DNA from: Treponema sp.
GTDB taxonomy: Bacteria; Spirochaetota; Spirochaetia; Treponematales; Breznakiellaceae
DNA: 8,805 nucleotides
Assembly: GCA_031259035.1 (NCBI GenBank)
Contig: JAIRLZ010000123.1
Location: 1 to 8,805, forward strand
Direction of reading: 5' to 3'
The translations under genes and the position numbers were made by a program. Below, in pieces: positions 1 through 5,685 of this stretch (the stretch's first letter is position 1; every line of letters begins with the position of its first letter). The notes below the pieces were generated by a model that had not been told where the DNA came from, did no database searches, and saw nothing but the letters and a program-made list of their open reading frames with translations.

Positions 1-619
1 TGAACACCTGTTTCTTGAAGTGGGAGCTTACCTGCCGGACCACCTGCTGGGTCAGCCTGGTGCGGGCGTCATACATGGTGAAAAAGATGCCCCCTATGTC
101 AAGGCGCGGATTCAGTTTCTGTATTCGTTTGATGGTTTGCAGGAGCAAGGAAAGCCCTTCCAGCGCAAAATATTCGCATTGCATCGGGATAAGCGCCATG
201 TCCGCCGCGACAAGTCCATTAATAGTGAGGATGCCTAACGAAGGCGGACAGTCAATGAGGATAAAATCGTAGGCGGCTTTGACCGGTTCAATCGCTTTCG
301 ACAGAAAAAAATCCCTCTCTTGCTGCTCTATCAACTCCACCGCCGCTCCCGACAGATCTATGCTTGCGGGAATGGCGAAAAGACCCGGAACAGAAGTTTC
401 CTTTGTCACCTCGTTAATATCGGCGATGCCGGATATAAGCTCATAAACGCCGGGTTTTACGCCCGAAAGCCCTATGCCGCTTGAAAGGTTCGCCTGAGAA
501 TCGAAATCAATAAGCAACGTCTTTTTAGCAGATTCGGCGAGAAAGGCGCCTATGTTTATGGCGGAGGTGGTCTTCCCTACGCCGCCTTTTTGGTTAACAA
601 ATACGTATGTATTTCCCAT
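1..619 (-). CDS. parA: ParA/Soj chromosome-partitioning ATPase, 3' end cut by window edge
   Basis: Cytoplasmic ParA/MinD-type ATPase that normally binds DNA non-specifically and works with ParB on parS sites to segregate origins. Read on the minus strand from the ATG at 619, it begins MGNTYVFVNQKGGVGKTT, a deviant Walker A with the ParA signature lysine. It continues with LLIDFDSQANLS (Walker A') and FILIDCPPSLG (Walker B), and later the Soj-like TRLTQQVVRQV helix. 206 codons are present; the family is usually about 250-260 residues, so roughly 50 C-terminal residues, and probably parB, lie beyond the left edge. No Shine-Dalgarno precedes the ATG: the upstream bases are AT-only for about 10 nt. 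The gene is divergent from the HAD gene at 707. A ParA-family call is certain; a chromosomal Soj rather than a plasmid ParA is inferred from close similarity to Soj. Confidence 0.93.
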   Translation of the reverse strand, partial: MGNTYVFVNQKGGVGKTTSAINIGAFLAESAKKTLLIDFDSQANLSSGIGLSGVKPGVYELISGIADINEVTKETSVPGLFAIPASIDLSGAAVELIEQQERDFFLSKAIEPVKAAYDFILIDCPPSLGILTINGLVAADMALIPMQCEYFALEGLSLLLQTIKRIQKLNPRLDIGGIFFTMYDARTRLTQQVVRQVSSHFKKQVF

Positions 620-625
620 ATTTTT

Positions 626-654
626 AATATACACTATTATCTATTTTTTTGCTA
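626..654 (-). promoter_or_regulatory. Weak candidate parA promoter
   Basis: On the minus strand a TATATT (626-631) lies 6 nt before the parA ATG. The hexamer 17 nt upstream (649-654) reads TAGCAA, a poor -35. If used, transcription would start at or next to the ATG. An overlapping GATAAT (636-641) is an alternative -10 giving a leader of about 10 nt. The AT richness makes chance matches likely. Confidence 0.3.
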
Positions 655-671
655 TGGGCTAAAATTCAGTA

Positions 672-700
672 TTGAAAATAAACGCAAATATGGGTATTCT
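672..700 (+). promoter_or_regulatory. Sigma-70-type promoter for the HAD gene
   Basis: TTGAAA (672-677), a 17-nt spacer, then TATTCT (695-700). With the usual 6-7 nt from the end of the -10, transcription would start at about 707, the A of the HAD start codon. The same -10 hexamer occurs in the strong promoter at 8565-8593. Spacing and matches are good, but there is no experimental support. Confidence 0.6.
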
Positions 701-706
701 TACTGT

Positions 707-1525
707 ATGATACGAATGATTGCTCTTGATTTGGATGATACGCTCTTGCGTTCAGATCTTACCATCTCGTACCGTACGAAAAAAGCGGTGCAAAAAGCGG
801 TTGCGGAGGGGGTTTCTATTGTTCTTGCATCCGGGAGAGCGCCTGCGGCAATGGAGACGTTTGTTAAAACGCTCGGTATGAACAAACGGAACGGATGCCT
901 GATTTGTAACAATGGCTCTCTTATTATGGAAAGCGGTACGAACAGCATAGTATATGAGGCGAAATTGCCGGTAGAAACGGCGCTTACAGCCTATGATCTT
1001 TGTTCGGCGGAGGGTTTTGCCGTCCAAGTCTACGAAAATGATATTCTCTATGTGTCAAAGACCAACGAATTCACCATGTACGACCAAAAACTTACCGGAC
1101 TGAAACAGGTTGTCGCCGAAGATTTCAGAGGTCTCGTGGCAAAAGGTTGCTATAAGCTCCTTATTCCTGGGGATCCCATGATTTTACAACCGCTTGAAAG
1201 CATATTGAATACGTATTTAGATGAGAATGCGACGCTTTTTACCAGCAAACCGTACTTTCTTGAGATCCTTCCGCCCAGGACCAATAAGGGAACCGCGCTT
1301 GAGATTGTCTCAAAAAAACTCGGCGTTCCGCGTGAAGAGATCGCCGCTGTGGGCGACTCCATGAATGATGAAGCCATGCTGCGATGGGCCGGTTTGGGCG
1401 TCGCCATGAAAAACGGCGATGAGCGCATCAAAAAGATCGCCGGCATGGTGAGCGATAAAACGAATGATGATGACGGCGCGGCCATCGTCATAGAAAAACT
1501 CATAGGGCGGAAAGACAAAGCGTAG
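707..1525 (+). CDS. Cof-type HAD-IIB hydrolase (sugar/nucleotide phosphatase family)
   Basis: Predicted cytoplasmic Mg-dependent phosphatase of the Cof/HAD-IIB group, whose members hydrolyse sugar phosphates, FMN or PLP; the substrate cannot be told from sequence. From the ATG at 707 it is 272 residues, normal for the family. Motif I is D8-L-D10-D-T (nucleophile and acid/base), motif II S42 in LASGR, motif III K194 in NKGTALEI, and motif IV G216-D-S-M-N-D. A C2-type cap lies between motifs II and III. The frame stays open upstream to 590, but those codons resemble no HAD N-terminus and precede the predicted promoter, so 707 is preferred; 716 is a second possible ATG. There is no Shine-Dalgarno, and predicted transcription starts on the ATG, so a leaderless mRNA is likely. 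Followed after 25 nt by the 1551-1648 element. Confidence 0.9.
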   Translation: MIRMIALDLDDTLLRSDLTISYRTKKAVQKAVAEGVSIVLASGRAPAAMETFVKTLGMNKRNGCLICNNGSLIMESGTNSIVYEAKLPVETALTAYDLCSAEGFAVQVYENDILYVSKTNEFTMYDQKLTGLKQVVAEDFRGLVAKGCYKLLIPGDPMILQPLESILNTYLDENATLFTSKPYFLEILPPRTNKGTALEIVSKKLGVPREEIAAVGDSMNDEAMLRWAGLGVAMKNGDERIKKIAGMVSDKTNDDDGAAIVIEKLIGRKDKA

Positions 1526-1539
1526 CATGTTGATATCGG

Positions 1540-1656
1540 CCTTATGCTAAGGAGCCGCGCAAAAATAAAATGCCGGCATTTTATTCTAATTGCTTACGCA
1601 ATAATGAAATAACATGACCAAAAGGTCATGTTGTTTCTGCGCGGGTCCTAAGGAGG
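1540..1656 (+). promoter_or_regulatory. Cloverleaf-folding leader abutting the RBS of the CBS-HATPase gene
   Basis: As RNA this stretch can fold into a closed four-way junction. P1 is 1547-1561 with 1638-1652 (13 of 15 pairs). P2 is 1564-1572 with 1577-1585 around a CCGG loop and is part of a perfect 22-bp palindrome. P3 is 1589-1593 with 1598-1602 (loop TTAC). P4 is 1606-1619 with 1624-1637 (14 pairs including one G-U, loop AAAA). P4 abuts the 3' strand of P1 with no unpaired base. The Shine-Dalgarno AGGAGG (1651-1656) begins inside the P1 3' strand. CCTTA (1540-1544) can pair either with TAAGG at 1548-1552 or with TAAGG at 1649-1653, which contains the start of the Shine-Dalgarno. It is not a tRNA: arm lengths are wrong and there is no T-loop. 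Function is inferred; I recognise no known riboswitch or T-box motif. Confidence 0.5.
1551..1648. mobile_element. MITE-like element with terminal inverted repeats and TAA duplication
   Basis: The ends are GGAGCCGCGCA (1551-1561) and TGCGCGGGTCC (1638-1648), inverted repeats matching at 10 of 11 positions. TAA flanks both sides directly (1548-1550 and 1649-1651), consistent with a 3-bp target duplication. The 76-bp interior is AT-rich and palindromic with no coding capacity. Such structure suits a non-autonomous element mobilised by an IS in trans; IS5-group elements are known for short T(N)A or YTAR duplications, but the parent element is not identifiable here. Removing the element and one TAA would leave about 40 nt between the HAD stop and the next GTG with an intact TAAGGAGG. 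The alternative is an ordinary structured leader in which the terminal repeats are simply the basal stem. Confidence 0.45.
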
Positions 1657-1662
1657 ATTGCA

Positions 1663-2640
1663 GTGATCGATGCGCAGATGGAAAAAATAGAGAAAAATTT
1701 GAGCGGCGTTAGTTTGGAAGGCATACCGATAAGCACGGTGGATTCTCCGTCAGCGGTGTTGGAGTTGATTTATCAATTAAAAATAAAAGATGTGATGAAA
1801 TCCGCGGTCATCACAGCGAGCAGGACGGACTCTATGCGGCGTATCCAGGCGTTGATGAAGGAAAACTACATTACCGGCGTGCCTATTGTCGATGAACGCC
1901 ACAATCTGGTGGGGCTTGTGTCCATTGACGATGTAGTAACCGCCCTTGACGAGGGATATATAAATTGCCGCGTCGACGAGCGCATGACCAAGAACATCAT
2001 TGTACTCGAAGACGACATGCCGCTTTCCTTCGCCATTTCCTACCTCAACAAGTACCGGTATGGGCGTTATCCGGTTGTGAACAAGAAAAACGAATTGGTT
2101 GGCATCCTCACTTCAAAAGATGTGGTGGGAACCCTCCTTGCGGAAATGAACCGCGAGGTGTTGCGCCTTGAGAAAATCAATCAGGAAAAGGGGAAAAGCG
2201 CGTCGGCTTCCGCGGATATGGAGTTTGCCACCGTCCAGTACGATTTTGAGCTTGCGGGCAGAGCGTCCACGGAAATTAAGAAGGCGCTCAAAGCGCGGAA
2301 TATTGATCCCAAGATTATCCGCCGCGTGGCTATCGCAAGTTATGAACTTGAGATCAATCAGGTGGTGCATTCGGTGGGTGGGATCATGCGCTGTTCCATT
2401 CAACCGGACAAGGTGATTGTGGTCGCCTCGGATACGGGTCCCGGCATTGCGGATCTCAACCTCGCTTTACAAGAAGGGTGGTCGACCGCCAACGAGTGGA
2501 TACGCTCGCTCGGTTTCGGCGCGGGTATGGGGTTGGCGAACACTAAACGGGTGTCGGACGAATTTTCCATTGATTCCGCTCAAGGAAAGGGAACGACGGT
2601 GCGGTCGGTGGTGTACATCAATTCGCCGAAAGAAGCGTAA
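1663..2640 (+). CDS. CBS-pair protein fused to a GHKL (RsbW-like) ATPase domain
   Basis: A 325-residue cytoplasmic regulatory protein. Two CBS repeats (about 43-100 and 106-165, with DVMKSAVITA and RMTKNIIVLE starts) form a Bateman module that typically binds adenine nucleotides. A short linker leads to an anti-sigma/serine-kinase-type HATPase domain (about 190-320): N-box E228-x3-N232, G1 box DTGPG 257-261, G2 box GFGAGMGL 284-291. There is no phosphoacceptor His domain, so it is not a classical histidine kinase. Start is GTG 1663, with AGGAGG 6 nt upstream. Proteins of this architecture accompany DRTGG proteins in FeFe-hydrogenase gene sets of anaerobes (established association), so an energy- or redox-responsive role is inferred. 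The partner and substrate are unknown. It lies directly behind the cloverleaf element. Confidence 0.88.
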   Translation: MIDAQMEKIEKNLSGVSLEGIPISTVDSPSAVLELIYQLKIKDVMKSAVITASRTDSMRRIQALMKENYITGVPIVDERHNLVGLVSIDDVVTALDEGYINCRVDERMTKNIIVLEDDMPLSFAISYLNKYRYGRYPVVNKKNELVGILTSKDVVGTLLAEMNREVLRLEKINQEKGKSASASADMEFATVQYDFELAGRASTEIKKALKARNIDPKIIRRVAIASYELEINQVVHSVGGIMRCSIQPDKVIVVASDTGPGIADLNLALQEGWSTANEWIRSLGFGAGMGLANTKRVSDEFSIDSAQGKGTTVRSVVYINSPKEA

Positions 2641-2868
2641 CACGAACAGCGCGAATGAAGGCGTGTTGGGTTGCTGTTCGCGATTGCGACTGGAAGATTG
2701 AGCGGGTTTGACACGAACAGCGCGAACTTGCGCTTCGATAGCGTTGGTTTCATGGAAGCGGAGGTTTCGTTGGTTTATGAGTCAAGAGGAGCAAGCATAG
2801 ATTGAAGGCGCAAACAAGTTTGCGGCGGGGGTGTTAGACCCGCTGCGAATAAAGCGAAAGGAAAAGCC
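2640..2868. other. Intergenic gap with a 16-bp direct repeat and no gene
   Basis: 228 bp separate the CBS gene from the DRTGG gene. A 16-bp sequence starting ACACGAACAG recurs exactly at 2640-2655 and 2711-2726, a 71-bp offset; the bases after each copy are not alike. CGAACAGC (2643-2650) also pairs with GCTGTTCG (2673-2680) as an 8-bp hairpin just after the stop codon, lacking a T-tract. Short open stretches at 2655-2709 and 2752-2804 have no ribosome binding site and are not called. I find no convincing promoter; a TTGACA at 2708 has no matching -10. Confidence 0.6.
2809..2846 (+). promoter_or_regulatory. Two mutually exclusive hairpins upstream of the DRTGG gene
   Basis: CGCAAAC (2809-2815) pairs perfectly with GTTTGCG (2818-2824). 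GCGGCGGG (2822-2829) pairs with CCCGCTGC (2839-2846) with one G-U. The two helices share bases 2822-2824, so both cannot form fully at once. They end 10 nt before the Shine-Dalgarno AAAGGA (2857-2862). This could be a simple processing or terminator-like structure; a switching role is speculative. Confidence 0.35.
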
Positions 2869-3210
2869 ATGACAATACGACAAGTTGCGGAAGCGTTGGG
2901 CGCGGAGATCGCGCAGGGCGAATTTGAAGATGCGGATATTACCGGCGCTTACACATCGGATTTGTTGTCCGATGTGATGGCGCACGCTCACGACGGCGAG
3001 GCGCTCATTACCATACAAGCGCATAAAAACACGGTGGCGGTTGCGAGCTTGGTGAATATTCCGGTGATTGTGGTGTGCAATTCCCGTCCTCTGTCAGAAG
3101 ACATGTTGGAAGCCGCGAAAGATGAAGGCATCGCGGTCATCAGAACACGGGAGAATCAGTTTGCCACCTCTGGAAAGCTGTACAAGGCGTTGAATGGTGA
3201 GAGCGCATAA
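2869..3210 (+). CDS. Single-domain DRTGG protein
   Basis: A 113-residue soluble protein that is essentially one DRTGG domain, the module otherwise found in some phosphotransacetylases and CBS proteins. Recognisable features are the N-terminal MTIRQVAEALGAEI, the ITGAYTSDLLSDVMAHA block (the position of the DRTGG-like motif, here diverged to ITGAY), VAVASLVNIPVIVVCNSR, and a C-terminal GIAVIRT strand. Stand-alone versions occur beside CBS-HATPase proteins and FeFe-hydrogenase genes in clostridia, Thermotogales and spirochaetes; the molecular role is unknown, with nucleotide or effector sensing most often proposed. The start at 2869 has AAAGGA 6 nt upstream. It converges on the minus-strand gene ending at 3231 with only 20 bp between, and no terminator hairpin is visible there. 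Confidence 0.85.
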   Translation: MTIRQVAEALGAEIAQGEFEDADITGAYTSDLLSDVMAHAHDGEALITIQAHKNTVAVASLVNIPVIVVCNSRPLSEDMLEAAKDEGIAVIRTRENQFATSGKLYKALNGESA

Positions 3211-3230
3211 CAGGAGACGCTGTTCCATCC

Positions 3231-4259
3231 TCACTCTTCCGAAATGTTCAAATCCACCAACAGAGATATCTTGTATGTTTTTCCTTTTTGTACGGTAATG
3301 GGACGGATTATCAAATAGTCATTCACCTGAATCTTAATTTCATGCTTGCCCGGCTCCGCCGCAAGCGGTTTGGCGGCGTTTACCGGCTCATTATCAAAAT
3401 AGATGAGCGTTTTTTCGGGCGCTTCAAAAAAGATAAGCGGCGTTGGATCTTGCAAGTCAATCGTAAGATCCATAATCTTGGTTCGTTCTATGAAGAATTT
3501 ACGATTTTCATTGCGAAAATCATCGGAGAGTATGATAAGCTGATGTTCGCCTTCCCGTAAAAACTGCAGCTCGTTGGCATTCTCGATGAGTACATCATCA
3601 ATCAGCAGGATAAAGGGCTTATTCTGAAGTTGTTCGGGATAGCGGAATGTCAGAGCAAGCGCCCCCTCGTTGCTCAAGATCGGTTTTGCGGTGAGGGTAA
3701 ATGTCATTTTCTCTAATGCTTCGCTTATCCCTTTTATTATGGGCATGATCCGGACAAGAATGGGAAACGATTCCGGATGTATAATGAGGTTTGGAACCGT
3801 GGCATACGGGGTGGTGCGCAAACCGTGCTGGCTCCGAATGGGAAGTTGATAAACGGTTTGTATCCTGTTCGGCAACGGTTCAAACAGAAGCGCGTCGGCT
3901 TCTATATCCGTAACGCCTGAAAGCGGAACCGCTCCTATATTCATATAAACCGCCACGGCAAGGCTGCCGCGGTAGGCGAAATAGGCTTGCGGCGCCGTAA
4001 TGATAAGTTCCACGCCCCTAAGAAAATGGGTGTCATTGGCGATTGAAACGAGCGCCGAGCTTATATACGAGAGGGAAATTGAAGAGCCTGCGGGATTGCT
4101 TGTCGAGACTGTCAAAGAACCGTCAATAAGGATGCGCGCGCTTTCCCTTGATTCCGCTTTCGGCGTTTCCAGCGCCCAGATGAGGAAAAAGCAACTCACC
4201 ATGAGCGGCTTCCAACATGGCTTCCAAAACGACGCGCCGGGTTTCATGATCTTTTCCAT
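3231..4259 (-). CDS. Exported beta-rich protein, PEGA-like C-terminus, function unknown
   Basis: A 342-residue protein with a Sec-type signal peptide: Lys-containing n-region, hydrophobic core PLMVSCFFLIWAL (18-30), likely cleavage after TPKA (35). The Cys at 23 sits too early in the core to be a convincing lipobox. The mature part is beta-rich. The C-terminal 120 residues contain two units resembling PEGA-type surface domains (GEHQLIILSDDF... and GKHEIKIQVNDYLIIRPITVQKGKTYKISL). No catalytic motif is visible. It begins 5 nt after the M23 gene stops, so the two are almost certainly cotranslated. The Shine-Dalgarno is weak (AAGGG 12 nt upstream), and ATG 4247 is an alternative start. Probably a periplasmic or outer-membrane-associated partner of the M23 enzyme; this is inferred from context only. 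Confidence 0.7.
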   Translation of the reverse strand: MEKIMKPGASFWKPCWKPLMVSCFFLIWALETPKAESRESARILIDGSLTVSTSNPAGSSISLSYISSALVSIANDTHFLRGVELIITAPQAYFAYRGSLAVAVYMNIGAVPLSGVTDIEADALLFEPLPNRIQTVYQLPIRSQHGLRTTPYATVPNLIIHPESFPILVRIMPIIKGISEALEKMTFTLTAKPILSNEGALALTFRYPEQLQNKPFILLIDDVLIENANELQFLREGEHQLIILSDDFRNENRKFFIERTKIMDLTIDLQDPTPLIFFEAPEKTLIYFDNEPVNAAKPLAAEPGKHEIKIQVNDYLIIRPITVQKGKTYKISLLVDLNISEE

Positions 4260-4264
4260 CTTTT

Positions 4265-5266
4265 CTAATTACCCTTAAACAGATGTTTTCCTGGATCCTG
4301 AGCTTTGCCGTTTTGCCTCAACTCAAAATGCAGGTGGGGTCCTGTTGACTGCCCCGTTGATCCCACTCTTCCGATAAGATCGCCCGCTTGTACGGAGGCT
4401 TGCAGTCTGATCTCTATTTTAGAGAGGTGTCCGTAAAGACTCGCCCATGCGCCTTCGTGTTTAATGACAATGTAGTCGCCGTATATGGCGTCACTTCCAA
4501 TGTCGGTGACAACGCCAGCCTGAGCCGCATAGACCTCGGCGCCTAAAGGCGCGGCAAGGTCTAACCCGTCATGGTTTTTTACGGAACCCGTCACCGGATT
4601 CCTTCTAACGCCGAACGCGCTGGTCAGCGTAAAATAACGCACTGGATACTGGAACGACTTGCCTCTTTTCCCAAAGGTGAGGAAAAAAGCCGCTTCCGTT
4701 ACGCTGAAATTCGCGCCTGGAATAAACAAAAAACGTTCTTTCTTGCCATTGCCGCTGATTGTGATGACGGCGCCCGTTTCCCTTTGCGTTTCGGTAAGGC
4801 GGCTTGCCGTCATAAGTTTTTCAAGATCATTGGCGTTTTTCCCGGTAATGTCAAGCGGCACGAAAAGTCCGGGTATTGATGGAAGCAGAATAATCCCGCC
4901 CGTAAAGGCGTCGGGATGCGCCATGTGGTTCAATGTCGCTATGCTTTGGGCGCCAACCGGGCAACGCGCCTGTACGCTGTAAAAGTCGTCGCCGCCCAGC
5001 GGCTTATAAGCGTATATAGTAAGTATCCGGGCCGCGGCTTCCGGTTCCACAACGCGATCTCTATTGTAGACAAGTTGTCTGCCTATTTCGACATTTTTGA
5101 CGTATTGATCAAACGTTATATCGCTTCGCGGATCGAGCCGCTCAATAAGCGGGTAATCCCCAAAGACGGCGCCACCAAGAAAAAACACGCGCAATACGCA
5201 AAGCGCGGCGCGCAGGTTTTGCGGGCGCCTACTTTGCCGCGCAAAGTAGGCGAAGGGTTTGCACAT
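4265..5266 (-). CDS. Exported LysM-like/M23 zinc endopeptidase
   Basis: Murein endopeptidase candidate of the LytM/M23 family, cutting peptidoglycan cross-bridges or activating amidases in the periplasm. From ATG 5266 it is 333 residues. The signal segment has basic residues 3-19, a hydrophobic run 20-36 and likely cleavage near VFG/DYP. A LysM-like region covers about 93-138 (FYSVQARCPVGAQSIATLN...GGIILLPSIPGLFVP). The M23 domain (about 212-325) keeps all metal and catalytic residues: H232 and D236 in NHDGLD, H280 in LYGHLS, and H311 and H313 in GPHLHFE, so it should be active rather than an EnvC-type pseudo-enzyme. An upstream ATG at 5290 lacks a ribosome binding site, while 5266 has AAGGGA 7-8 nt ahead. 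It follows the ferredoxin gene by 33 nt. The signal-peptide coding region contains a long perfect palindrome (5226-5252). Confidence 0.9.
   Translation of the reverse strand: MCKPFAYFARQSRRPQNLRAALCVLRVFFLGGAVFGDYPLIERLDPRSDITFDQYVKNVEIGRQLVYNRDRVVEPEAAARILTIYAYKPLGGDDFYSVQARCPVGAQSIATLNHMAHPDAFTGGIILLPSIPGLFVPLDITGKNANDLEKLMTASRLTETQRETGAVITISGNGKKERFLFIPGANFSVTEAAFFLTFGKRGKSFQYPVRYFTLTSAFGVRRNPVTGSVKNHDGLDLAAPLGAEVYAAQAGVVTDIGSDAIYGDYIVIKHEGAWASLYGHLSKIEIRLQASVQAGDLIGRVGSTGQSTGPHLHFELRQNGKAQDPGKHLFKGN
5226..5252. repeat. Perfect 12-bp inverted repeat inside the M23 signal-peptide region
   Basis: CGCCTACTTTGC (5226-5237) and GCAAAGTAGGCG (5241-5252) are exact reverse complements separated by 3 bp. 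They encode residues of the FAYFARQSRR segment. Such a stable palindrome within coding DNA is unusual and suggests a small dispersed repeat captured by the gene. No second copy occurs in this window. Confidence 0.7.
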
Positions 5267-5299
5267 GGAGCGTTCCCTTGCAATCACCATTCACTGGAA

Positions 5300-5470
5300 T
5301 CAGCCTTGTGAAATGATTCCAGCAGGACACTCGCCGGCGCATGCCCCGCAATCCAGGCATACATCAGCGTCAATCATACGGACATCCCCTTTCTCGGAAA
5401 TCGCCCCCGCAGGACAAGCGCTCTCGCAGGCTGCGCAATTTATGCAGCCGTCACCGATTACATAAGCCAT
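5300..5470 (-). CDS. 2[4Fe-4S] ferredoxin, clostridial type
   Basis: A 56-residue low-potential electron carrier. Two canonical cluster motifs are present, each C-x2-C-x2-C-x3-C-P: CINCAACESACP in the N-terminal half and CLDCGACAGECP in the C-terminal half. Length and symmetry match clostridial ferredoxins that serve pyruvate:ferredoxin oxidoreductase and hydrogenase. The start MAYVIGDG at 5470 has AAGGAG 6 nt upstream; an in-frame ATG at 5491 precedes that site and is rejected. It is the first gene of a minus-strand set with the M23 gene (33-nt gap), an unexpected pairing, and has its own promoter and a structured leader. Confidence 0.96.
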   Translation of the reverse strand: MAYVIGDGCINCAACESACPAGAISEKGDVRMIDADVCLDCGACAGECPAGIISQG

Positions 5471-5503
5471 GATAATCTCCTTATTTATCAAAGTTTAGGC
5501 GCG

Positions 5504-5548
5504 GACAATCGCCGCTGTTATCTAGTGGACTAACAAGCCGCAATTGTC
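5504..5548 (-). promoter_or_regulatory. Hairpin in the ferredoxin mRNA leader
   Basis: On the minus strand GACAAT pairs with ATTGTC at the outer ends, and inside it GC-(T)-TGTTA pairs with TAACA-GC around a 10-nt loop. A symmetrical 4-nt internal loop separates the two helices. It occupies most of the predicted leader of about 80 nt and ends about 23 nt before the ribosome binding site. It may stabilise the message or act as a control element; no known riboswitch is recognised. Confidence 0.4.
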
Positions 5549-5558
5549 ACCCTTCTTC

Positions 5559-5587
5559 ATTTTATCACAACCTGATTTTGTTTGCAA
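5559..5587 (-). promoter_or_regulatory. Promoter of the ferredoxin-M23 operon
   Basis: Read on the minus strand: TTGCAA (5582-5587), a 17-nt spacer, and TAAAAT (5559-5564). The predicted start is near 5552, leaving a leader of about 80 nt. It lies between the holB-like gene's terminator and the ferredoxin gene, so the ferredoxin operon is likely an independent unit. Confidence 0.65.
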
Positions 5588-5628
5588 GCGCTGGATGCCG
5601 CCAAGCGCCGGAAGTTTTGCCGTACACG

Positions 5629-5656
5629 AAAAAAACGCGGGACTGGCAATGCCGCG
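5629..5656 (-). terminator. Intrinsic terminator of the icd-holB unit
   Basis: On the minus strand CGCGG (5652-5656) and CCGCG (5636-5640) form a GC stem followed directly by seven T (5629-5635). It lies 30 nt after the stop codon of the clamp-loader gene. Flanking TCGTG and CACGA extend the symmetry beyond the T-tract. Confidence 0.65.
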
Positions 5657-5685
5657 TCGTGCATCCGCGCTGTACGCGCCGCGCG

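Noticed and set aside
590..706. Upstream extension of the HAD ORF from 590
   Set aside because: The added 39 residues are AT-driven and unlike any HAD N-terminus. The predicted promoter lies inside this stretch, and it overlaps the parA start on the other strand.
1547..1652. tRNA or tmRNA gene
   Set aside because: The cloverleaf has no T-loop, anticodon geometry or CCA end, and its fourth arm is 14 bp.
2708..2742. Promoter starting at TTGACA 2708
   Set aside because: The spacing-correct -10 position reads CGCTTC; the nearest AT-containing hexamer is 23 nt away.
3211..3230. Shared terminator between the converging DRTGG and beta-rich protein genes
   Set aside because: The 20-bp gap contains no inverted repeat or T-tract.
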